Source: Ruminococcus sp.
Lineage (GTDB): Bacteria; Bacillota; Clostridia; Oscillospirales; Ruminococcaceae
NCBI GenBank assembly: GCA_017544125.1
Contig: JAFYET010000201.1
Location: 1-13,457 of the forward strand
Direction: 5' to 3'
Length of the DNA stretch: 13,457 nucleotides
In this document: piece by piece, positions 1 through 5,840 of the stretch
How positions within the stretch are numbered: position 1 is the stretch's first letter
Layout: each line of letters begins with the position of its first letter
Position numbers and translations under genes: made by a program
Notes under the pieces: model-generated
The model's input: only the letters and a program-made list of their open reading frames with translations
Told to the model about the DNA's origin: nothing
The model's database searches: none

Positions 1-18
1 AATGAAAGGATGTTTATT

Positions 19-2382
19 ATGCCAAAGAACTACAACACCCTTAAAAACAACGCACTAAAAAAATACTTTGAAAGAATGAACGATCAGCAGCAAAAGGCTG
101 TATTCAAGATAAACGGTCCTCTCTTGATACTTGCAGGTGCAGGAAGCGGCAAGACCACCGTGCTTGTTAACAGGATAGCCAATATGATACATTTCGGAAA
201 CGCCTATGCAAACGCCGAAGGCTACGGCAATGCCACCGACGATGAGCTCAGTTTCCTTGAGCGCTATGCAAGCGGAGAAGAGACCGACAGTGAAAAGCTC
301 GCAGATATAATAGCATATGAAACCGTAAAGCCCTGGAATATCCTTGCCATTACCTTTACAAACAAGGCAGCAAACGAACTAAAAGCAAGGATAGAGACTA
401 TGCTCGGCGAAAAAGCACAGGGCATAACTGCTGCGACATTCCACTCGGTATGTGTAAGGATACTCAGGCGTGAAGCCCACAATATCGGCTTTGAATCGCA
501 CTTCACAATATATGATACCGATGATTCAAGGCGTGTTATAAAGTCGATACTCAGCGACCTTGACATAAACGAGAAAATGTTCCCGCCAAAGCTGCTTATG
601 ACCGAGATATCAGCTTCAAAGGACAATATGATGACCCCCGATGAGTATATCAAAAACGCAGCCGGCGATTACAGATATCTCGTTATAGGCAAGGTATACA
701 AGACCTATCAGCAGCGCCTTAAAAACGCCAATGCTATGGACTTTGACGACATAATCTGCCATACGGTAGACCTGTTCGAGAAATTCCCCGATGTGCTCGA
801 CCATTATCAGAATCTGTTTAAGTACATAATGGTCGATGAATATCAGGACACGAGCAAGGTGCAGTTCAGGCTGATAAAGATGCTCAGCGAAAAGTTCCAC
901 AATATATGCGTTGTGGGTGATGATGACCAGAGCATATATAAATTCAGAGGGGCGACAATCGAAAATATCCTCTCCTTTGAGGATAACTTTGAATGTGACA
1001 AAGATACTGATGTTATCAAGCTCGAGCAGAATTACCGCTCAACGCAGAATATACTATCAGCCGCAAACGAGCTCATAAAGCACAACCAGGGCAGAAAAGG
1101 CAAGGATCTTTGGACAGATAAGGGCAATGGTGACAAGATAACCGTATTCAAGGCTTCAAGCGAGCGTGTAGAGGCAGGCTTTATAGCAGATACGATAAAA
1201 AAAGGTGTTGAAAGCGGTGGCAAATACAATGACTATGCAATACTTTACAGAACAAATGCCCAGTCAAACGTCATAGAGCAGGCGCTCATAAGGGCGGGAA
1301 TCAGCTACAGGATATTCGGCGGTCCGAAATTCTATGACAGAAAGGAAATAAGAGACATTCTCTCATACCTTGCAGTTATCAACAACCACAGCGATATGCT
1401 AAGGTTAAGACGTATTATCAACGAGCCAAAGCGAGGCATCGGCGATGCGACAGTTGCAACGCTTGAGCAGATAGCCTCTGATTTAGGTGATGACCCGATA
1501 ACCGTTATGAGCAATTCAAGCGAATACGTTCCCCTTGAAAAGCGTGCAGGCAAGCTCAAAAGCGTTGCGCAGATGTTCTGTGAGCTGACCGAGCTGTCTG
1601 AAACACTTCCGCTTGGCGACCTGCTTGAAAAGCTGCTTGACAAGTCAGGCTATAAAAAAGAGCTTGAAGACCAGGGCGAGGAAGGTCTTACAAGGCTTGA
1701 AAACATAAGCGAGCTTAAATCGACCATGATAAACTATGAGGAGCAGGCAGAAGAACCCAGCCTTTCGGGCTTCTTGGAGGAGATAGCACTGTATACCGAC
1801 ATAGACAACCTCGACGAGAACGGCGATTATACAGCACTTATGACAATGCACTCGGCAAAGGGTCTTGAATTTGACAATGTATTCGTTGCAGGCATGGAGG
1901 AAAACCTCTTCCCCTCGTCAAAAAGTATGGAGTCAGAGGCAGATATCGAAGAAGAGCGCCGCCTTGCATATGTTGCATACACAAGAGCAAGAAAGAAGCT
2001 CTATCTTACCATTGCAACCGAGCGTATGCTTTACGGTAAGACCGAGAGGAACAGAACTTCACGCTTTGTAAAGGAAGTTCCCGTAGATCTCAAAGAAAAG
2101 CTGTCTGACATAGATATGGCTGCACAAAAGGCTGCCGAGGCAAATAACTTCGGCGATATCAGATCAATGAGCCTTCAGCAGCAGCTTGCCATGCGCAAAG
2201 CATCAAAGGCAGACAGCGGCGAGGAATTCTCACCCGGCGAAAGAGTCAAGCATAAGATATTCGGCGAAGGCACTGTGCTTTCAGCAACCAAGATAGCAAA
2301 TGACACGCTGCTCGAGATAGCCTTTGACAGCAAGGGTACAAAGAAGATTATGGCAAACTTCGCTAAGATCAAAAAGGTATAA
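19..2382 (+). CDS. pcrA: ATP-dependent 3'-5' DNA helicase PcrA/UvrD (superfamily 1A)
   Basis: PcrA/UvrD unwinds DNA 3' to 5' with ATP hydrolysis in repair and in clearing proteins such as RecA or stalled RNA polymerase from DNA. The full SF1A motif set is visible in the 787-residue product: Q motif MNDQQQKAV (20-28), Walker A AGAGSGKTT (39-47), motif Ia ITFTNKAA (111-118), Walker B VDEYQDTS (272-279), motif III VVGDDDQSIYKFRGA (298-312), motif IV LEQNYRST (335-342), motif V MTMHSAKGLEF (608-618) and motif VI EERRLAYVAYTRA (645-657). The C-terminus (about 738-787, PGERVKHKIFGEGTV) is the Tudor-like domain typical of PcrA, which in Bacillus binds RNA polymerase. An insertion of about 45 residues (58-102) lies between motifs I and Ia. 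I chose the ATG at 19 because AAAGGA at 5-10 is spaced 8 bases from it; an in-frame ATG at 10 overlaps that site. The gene is complete; its upstream context is outside the window. Confidence is high for the family, slightly lower for the pcrA versus uvrD name. Confidence 0.95.
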   Translation: MPKNYNTLKNNALKKYFERMNDQQQKAVFKINGPLLILAGAGSGKTTVLVNRIANMIHFGNAYANAEGYGNATDDELSFLERYASGEETDSEKLADIIAYETVKPWNILAITFTNKAANELKARIETMLGEKAQGITAATFHSVCVRILRREAHNIGFESHFTIYDTDDSRRVIKSILSDLDINEKMFPPKLLMTEISASKDNMMTPDEYIKNAAGDYRYLVIGKVYKTYQQRLKNANAMDFDDIICHTVDLFEKFPDVLDHYQNLFKYIMVDEYQDTSKVQFRLIKMLSEKFHNICVVGDDDQSIYKFRGATIENILSFEDNFECDKDTDVIKLEQNYRSTQNILSAANELIKHNQGRKGKDLWTDKGNGDKITVFKASSERVEAGFIADTIKKGVESGGKYNDYAILYRTNAQSNVIEQALIRAGISYRIFGGPKFYDRKEIRDILSYLAVINNHSDMLRLRRIINEPKRGIGDATVATLEQIASDLGDDPITVMSNSSEYVPLEKRAGKLKSVAQMFCELTELSETLPLGDLLEKLLDKSGYKKELEDQGEEGLTRLENISELKSTMINYEEQAEEPSLSGFLEEIALYTDIDNLDENGDYTALMTMHSAKGLEFDNVFVAGMEENLFPSSKSMESEADIEEERRLAYVAYTRARKKLYLTIATERMLYGKTERNRTSRFVKEVPVDLKEKLSDIDMAAQKAAEANNFGDIRSMSLQQQLAMRKASKADSGEEFSPGERVKHKIFGEGTVLSATKIANDTLLEIAFDSKGTKKIMANFAKIKKV

Positions 2383-2384
2383 AT

Positions 2385-2420
2385 ATAAGGGGCTGCTGCA
2401 TCTGTGCAACAGCTCCTTAT
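2385..2420. terminator. Bidirectional hairpin terminator between convergent pcrA and prsW-like genes
   Basis: A 16-base stem (ATAAGGGGCTGCTGCA against TGCAACAGCTCCTTAT) has one C/A mismatch, one G-T wobble and a 4-base loop. It starts 2 bases after the pcrA stop and ends 11 bases from the stop of the minus-strand protease gene. The tail is T-rich but interrupted on both strands (TTGTAATTATCTTATTT on plus; ATTTATA on minus), so it may stop transcription from both sides, though not as a textbook U-tract terminator. Confidence 0.75.
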
Positions 2421-2431
2421 TTGTAATTATC

Positions 2432-3613
2432 TTATTTCGGGTCATAATAGCTGCTGTTATAGTTGCTATAACTGTTACTGCTATTATTTGCACCGTTGTA
2501 ATAGCCGTTTTGCGTATTATAACCGCCGTTTTGAGTATTCTGCGTGTAGCCTGTGTACTGCTGATTTGTGTTATATCCGTTTTGCTGGTAGTAATTGTTG
2601 TAGTTGTAATTATTATACCCGTTTTGCTGACCGTAGTTCTGATAACCGCTGTTATAGGTATATCCCTGCTGTTGCTGATAATCAGTTGCAGATGTTCCGT
2701 TGTACTGATACTGATTATTGGCATAATTCTGCTGATAAGTTGTCTGCTGATAAACCGGCTGCTGATAGGTCTGCTGCTGATAATAACCGCTGTAGCCGTT
2801 CTGTGTACGGTAAAGATTCGGGTCAAAGTTATCATACTGCCTGTAATATCCGTTGGGGTCATAGTAGTAAGGGTTTTGCATGAAGTAATTGCCATACTGG
2901 TTAAAGCCAACACCCATAGGAGGTCCTATTGGCGAATCCTCTCTCGAGAGCTTGTTGACCTTCTTGACGGTAACAATAAATATGATTATCTCAAAGATAA
3001 AGAATATAGCTATAAACTCATCACGCCCGACCATAAGGCAGAAATCATAGAAGCCGTGGATAAGCACAGCTGAGAATAGCGCTTTTAAAAGGTTCTTTCT
3101 CTTGCCGCTGTTGTCACTGAGGAACTCACATCTCTTGGCAAGACCGTAATAATAGCCCATAAACACCGCATCTATGGCATGACCCGGAACTGACAGGATA
3201 CCTCTCATTATTGCAACGCCTATCGAGCCGCCCATAACATAGAGAATGTTTTCAAGTGTCGCAAAGCCAAGCGAAACAGCCACAGCATAAACAACGGCAT
3301 CAAAAGTGTAGTTGAATTCCTTATTCTTCCATGTGCGCAGCTTAAGCATAACAAACTTGCCGCATTCCTCAGTAAGCGCTGCCATAATAAACGCTTCAAT
3401 AGCAGCGTATGCAAAAGAGCCCTCTTCGACTATCTCTTTGGCAAAGTTATCTATTATTACCTCAATAAAAGCAGCAGGTATAACAGAAACCGCACCAAGA
3501 ACAAACAGCGAGACTATAAGCCCCTTGGGTTCTTTCTCTATCTTGTCTTTTCTGCGTATGTAGATCATCAGCAAAAACGCCGGCAGCACCGCAAGCCCGA
3601 ATAAAACCTTCAT
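2432..3613 (-). CDS. PrsW-family intramembrane metalloprotease with long Tyr/Gln/Asn-rich C-terminal tail
   Basis: PrsW-type proteases are polytopic membrane enzymes; Bacillus PrsW makes the first cut in the anti-sigma factor RsiW. The 393-residue product has about seven hydrophobic segments in residues 1-220 and the family's polar signatures: TEECGK (EE at 82-83, K86), GFATLEN (E121), GHAIDAVFMG (H145, D148) and HGFYDF (H186, D190). A basic stretch at 217-222 (KKVNKL) ends the membrane part. From about residue 240 to 393 the chain is extremely rich in Y, Q and N with almost no charge. I chose the ATG at 3613 because AAAGGA lies 8 bases upstream on the minus strand, and the predicted promoter places the transcript start near 3644, which excludes the more distal in-frame starts. 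The substrate is unknown; no sigma/anti-sigma pair is in the window. Substrate or function may differ from Bacillus PrsW. Confidence 0.85.
   Translation of the reverse strand: MKVLFGLAVLPAFLLMIYIRRKDKIEKEPKGLIVSLFVLGAVSVIPAAFIEVIIDNFAKEIVEEGSFAYAAIEAFIMAALTEECGKFVMLKLRTWKNKEFNYTFDAVVYAVAVSLGFATLENILYVMGGSIGVAIMRGILSVPGHAIDAVFMGYYYGLAKRCEFLSDNSGKRKNLLKALFSAVLIHGFYDFCLMVGRDEFIAIFFIFEIIIFIVTVKKVNKLSREDSPIGPPMGVGFNQYGNYFMQNPYYYDPNGYYRQYDNFDPNLYRTQNGYSGYYQQQTYQQPVYQQTTYQQNYANNQYQYNGTSATDYQQQQGYTYNSGYQNYGQQNGYNNYNYNNYYQQNGYNTNQQYTGYTQNTQNGGYNTQNGYYNGANNSSNSYSNYNSSYYDPK
2435..2938 (-). other. Low-complexity Y/Q/N-rich tail-coding region of the PrsW-like gene
   Basis: This stretch encodes residues 226-393. 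By hand count, residues 240-393 hold about 38 Tyr, 28 Gln and 31 Asn of 154, and only two Arg and one Lys. Short degenerate units recur: YQQ(T/P), QNGY, YNN and GYNT. The DNA is correspondingly repetitive (many CTGCTGATA and CCGTT-type words on the plus strand), which leaves several other frames open by chance. A short PPMG-containing linker (226-239) joins it to the membrane domain. The composition resembles prion-like or phase-separating domains; that is inference. Confidence 0.85.
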
Positions 3614-3650
3614 ATAACCTGTCCTTTCGTTATGATATGACATTTTATAT

Positions 3651-3679
3651 ATTATAACATACAATTTACGTTTGTGCAA
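3651..3679 (-). promoter_or_regulatory. Predicted sigma-A promoter of the PrsW-like gene, extended -10
   Basis: On the minus strand, TTGCAC (3679-3674) is followed after 17 bases by TATAAT (3656-3651), preceded by TGT to give an extended -10. The -35 box is weak. The predicted transcript start near 3644 leaves a leader of about 30 bases before the ATG at 3613, which supports that start codon over the longer in-frame options. Confidence 0.65.
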
Positions 3680-3684
3680 TAGCA

Positions 3685-3700
3685 TTATTAAATTTAATAA
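3685..3700. promoter_or_regulatory. AT-only 16-base perfect palindrome between divergent promoters (possible operator)
   Basis: TTATTAAATTTAATAA reads identically on both strands. It lies 5 bases upstream of the -35 box of the PrsW-like gene and about 30 bases upstream of the -35 box of the transglutaminase gene. It may be a regulator site, but the region is very AT-rich and a chance palindrome is a real possibility. Confidence 0.3.
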
Positions 3701-3729
3701 ATTATTTTTGATAACAATTATTGCTTCAC

Positions 3730-3759
3730 TTGACATATATACATAAATAATGGTATAAT
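3730..3759 (+). promoter_or_regulatory. Strong consensus sigma-A promoter of the transglutaminase-like gene
   Basis: A perfect TTGACA (3730-3735) is separated by 18 bases from a perfect TATAAT (3754-3759), preceded by TGG as an extended -10 element. The transcript would start near 3766, giving a leader of about 29 bases before the ATG at 3795. This is the best-matching promoter in the window. Confidence 0.85.
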
Positions 3760-3794
3760 AAATTTAATTATTGATTATTGTAAGGAAGGGTATA

Positions 3795-4922
3795 ATGAAT
3801 GTAAATAAGATATGCTTCATAATAGTCATATCATCTATAATAATCGGCGGCGGGTTCATCGCGGCGGCGAAATTCACATCTCACAGTGATGACAGCAGCA
3901 GGAATGTGAGCTCATATGAATCATCTCTCCCCGAAAGCTCGGTTATTGACGATTCTGTCCCCGATGATGACACAAGCTCTGTAAGCGATTCTCAAAGCGA
4001 TAATGACAGCTCACTTGATGATAGCTCCGTGCCAGATGACAGCTCACGTTCGCAGGCAGGGACCGAGGTTCTAAGAGACGGAAACGGCAAAGAACTCCCC
4101 TATGATGTAATGCCAATAGTCGAAGCCTTCAAAACAGGTGACGATTCAGCGCTTAACGATAAAGAATATGAAACGCTGATAGCTGCAAAAAAGGTCATTG
4201 ACGAGCTGATAACCTATGATATGACCGATTATGACAAGGCAAAGGCTGTTCATGACTATGTAGTCAGGAATAATGTATATAATGATAACTCACTCAATGC
4301 ACTCGGGTATTCATCACTTGATGACTCCTCGCCCTACGGGGTACTGATAAACCATACCTCGGTGTGCAAGGGCTATGCTACGGCGTTTCAGCTTCTTTGT
4401 AATCTTTGCGGCATAGAATGTGAGCTTATAACAGAATATGAAGGCAAAGAGATACATCACCAGTATGACAGACTAAAGCTCGACGACAGTTGGTATTATG
4501 TTGACCCTACATGGGACGACGGTGATTATGACGACTACAAATACCAGTATTTCTGCCTTACAAGGGAACAGATGGCGTATAATCACGACCTTGATGACAC
4601 CTGCCCCGAGACAAACAGCGACATAAACACTTATGCTTACCACAGCATTATTTATATAAACGATACTGATGAGCTTGAAAAAGCCATAATAAAAGCTCAG
4701 GACACCGATACTCCTTCACCTTATTACATAAGGGCTGGCAAGGGGCTCGGTCTTGATATGAAATTCCACGATGATGCCAAAGGGTTTGATTATTATTTTG
4801 AAGATAGTGAGGGCATCGGTATAATTTCAAAAACACTGAGAAACACCGACCCGTCAACATACTACGAATACGCAAAAACGAAAATAGACGGCGAGCTTCT
4901 GCTCGTTATATTTGCATACTAA
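3795..4922 (+). CDS. Membrane-anchored extracytoplasmic transglutaminase-like protein with Ser/Asp-rich linker
   Basis: The 375-residue product starts with a short basic segment and one hydrophobic helix (about 6-25, rich in Ile and Gly) that acts as a signal or anchor. No lipobox cysteine is present. Residues 30-87 are a Ser/Asp-rich linker. A transglutaminase-like core follows at about 145-245: DYDKAKAVHDYVV (146-158), catalytic Cys191 in SVCKGYATAF, His222 in HHQYDRLKL and Asp237 in YYVDPTWDD. The Cys, His and Asp have the family's usual order and spacing (His to Asp 15 residues). Such domains in Clostridia can act as cysteine peptidases or cross-linkers at the cell surface; the substrate is unknown. 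The C-terminal 100 residues I do not recognise. I chose the ATG at 3795 because AAGGAAGGG sits just upstream; a TTG at 3771 would also be in frame but has no such site. It is probably co-transcribed with hisA, which begins 13 bases after its stop. Confidence 0.85.
   Translation: MNVNKICFIIVISSIIIGGGFIAAAKFTSHSDDSSRNVSSYESSLPESSVIDDSVPDDDTSSVSDSQSDNDSSLDDSSVPDDSSRSQAGTEVLRDGNGKELPYDVMPIVEAFKTGDDSALNDKEYETLIAAKKVIDELITYDMTDYDKAKAVHDYVVRNNVYNDNSLNALGYSSLDDSSPYGVLINHTSVCKGYATAFQLLCNLCGIECELITEYEGKEIHHQYDRLKLDDSWYYVDPTWDDGDYDDYKYQYFCLTREQMAYNHDLDDTCPETNSDINTYAYHSIIYINDTDELEKAIIKAQDTDTPSPYYIRAGKGLGLDMKFHDDAKGFDYYFEDSEGIGIISKTLRNTDPSTYYEYAKTKIDGELLLVIFAY
3882..4055 (+). other. Ser/Asp-rich linker-coding region of the transglutaminase-like gene
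   Basis: Codons for residues 30-87 encode mostly Ser and Asp with scattered Val and Pro; units such as DDSSVPDDSS and DDSVPDDD recur. The stretch is strongly acidic and probably unstructured, separating the membrane anchor from the catalytic domain as a wall-spanning spacer (inference). The serine codons are mixed (AGC, TCA, TCT, TCC), so the low complexity is at the protein level rather than an exact DNA repeat. Confidence 0.75.
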
Positions 4923-4935
4923 AAGGAAGAAAGCC

Positions 4936-5718
4936 ATGAAATTCAGACCATGTATTGATATACACAACGGAAGTGTAAAGCAGATCGTCGGTTCATCACT
5001 GAGCGATGAGGGCAACAGTGCTAAGGATAATTTCGTTTCTTTAAAGGGCGGCAGCTATTATGCGGCGCTTTACAAAGAAAAAGGCTTAAACGGCGGGCAT
5101 ATAATAATACTTAACCCCGAAGGCTCTGAGTATTATAATGCCGACCTTGAAACTGCTTTTGATGCACTGAAAGAATACCCCGGCGGCTTACAGATCGGCG
5201 GCGGTATAAATGATAAAAACGCAGCAATGTTCCTTGATAAGGGCGCAAGCCACGTTATCGTAACAAGCTATGTGTTCAAAAACGGTATAATAAACTATGA
5301 TAATCTCGGCAAACTCGTCAAGGCTGTCGGCAAAGACAGGCTCGTTCTTGACCTATCATGCAGAAAAAAGGATAACAGATACTTCATAGTTACCGACAGG
5401 TGGCAAAAGTTCACTGATACAAAGCTGACCATTGAAACAATGAAACAGCTCTCAAAGCACTGTGATGAATTCCTTATCCACGCAGTAGATGTCGAGGGCA
5501 AGGCAAACGGCATTGAAGATGATATCGCAAGGCTTATAGGCGAGTTTGATGATATCCCCGTCACTTATGCAGGCGGCATTCATTCTTTTGCTGACATAGA
5601 TAAGCTCGGCACACTTTCATGCGGCAGGGCTGATTTCACTATTGGCTCGGCACTTGATATTTTCGGCGGGCAGATGAGCTTTGATGAGGTCTGCAAACGA
5701 GCAAGCGGTGTAAATTAG
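4936..5718 (+). CDS. hisA: Eukaryote-type HisA: ProFAR isomerase of histidine biosynthesis
   Basis: HisA converts ProFAR to PRFAR, the fourth step of histidine biosynthesis, in a cytoplasmic (beta/alpha)8 barrel. This 260-residue protein looks like the fungal HIS6 form rather than the usual bacterial HisA: FRPCIDIHNGSVKQIVG (3-19), NFVS (32-35), SYYAALYK (40-47), LQIGGGIND (85-93), HVIVTS (106-111), GKDRLVLDLSCRK (132-144), DEFLIHAVDVEG (177-188), YAGG (211-214) and GSALDIFGG (237-245). Catalytic residues are probably Asp8 and Asp139; phosphate-binding glycine motifs lie at 88-90 and 212-245. I chose the ATG at 4936 because AAAAGGAAGA (4921-4930) precedes it at 5 bases; the in-frame ATG at 4912 lies inside the upstream gene. 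The ribosome binding site overlaps the upstream stop, so the two genes probably share a transcript although their roles look unrelated. No other his gene is visible. Confidence 0.9.
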   Translation: MKFRPCIDIHNGSVKQIVGSSLSDEGNSAKDNFVSLKGGSYYAALYKEKGLNGGHIIILNPEGSEYYNADLETAFDALKEYPGGLQIGGGINDKNAAMFLDKGASHVIVTSYVFKNGIINYDNLGKLVKAVGKDRLVLDLSCRKKDNRYFIVTDRWQKFTDTKLTIETMKQLSKHCDEFLIHAVDVEGKANGIEDDIARLIGEFDDIPVTYAGGIHSFADIDKLGTLSCGRADFTIGSALDIFGGQMSFDEVCKRASGVN

Positions 5719-5761
5719 TGAAAATACACTAAATTCGCACAATTATAATTAAAATTTGTAA

Positions 5762-5790
5762 TTGCATTTTTATGTAAAATATGCTATAAT
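5762..5790 (+). promoter_or_regulatory. Predicted sigma-A promoter of the ddl-murI-DUF1934-argS run, extended -10
   Basis: TTGCAT (5762-5767) is followed after 17 bases by TATAAT (5785-5790), preceded by TGC as an extended -10. The -35 box is weak, as in the PrsW-like promoter. The transcript would start near 5797, so the following hairpin would form the very 5' end of the message. Only a weak 6-base AT-rich hairpin lies between hisA and this promoter, so some read-through from hisA is possible. Confidence 0.7.
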
Positions 5791-5798
5791 AATATGTT

Positions 5799-5825
5799 GT
5801 ACCGATAATAAATCCAACTCGGTAC
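5799..5825 (+). promoter_or_regulatory. Hairpin in the ddl 5' leader abutting the ribosome binding site
   Basis: GTACCGA (5799-5805) and TCGGTAC (5819-5825) pair perfectly around a 13-base loop; two T-G wobbles at each outer edge would extend the stem into the first two bases of the GGAAGGG ribosome binding site (5826-5832). If the predicted promoter is right, this stem sits at the 5' terminus of the transcript, where it could protect the message or tune access to the start site. The role is inference. Confidence 0.5.
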
Positions 5826-5840
5826 GGAAGGGTGATAATA

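Noticed and set aside
2404..2883. Plus-strand Cys/Tyr/Arg-rich open frame of 159 codons
   Set aside because: It starts inside the terminator hairpin and is explained by the repeat composition of the protease tail on the other strand.
2281..2913. Minus-strand Thr/Ile-rich open frame of 210 codons
   Set aside because: It is an alternative frame of the same low-complexity DNA and runs through the terminator into pcrA.
2324..3073. Long plus-strand open frame (249 codons) rich in Ile, Val and Leu
   Set aside because: It is antisense to the repetitive tail and membrane region of the PrsW-like gene; the hydrophobic composition follows from reading AAT/TAT/CAA-type codons backwards, and it has no ribosome binding site of note.
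3614..3736. Longer N-terminus for the PrsW-like protein (up to 41 more residues)
   Set aside because: The promoter -10 box and predicted transcript start lie inside this stretch, and the ATG at 3613 has the proper AAAGGA site.
5715..5732. Small hairpin TTAGTG/CACTAA at the hisA stop codon
   Set aside because: Six AT-rich base pairs without a T-tract are too weak to call a terminator.
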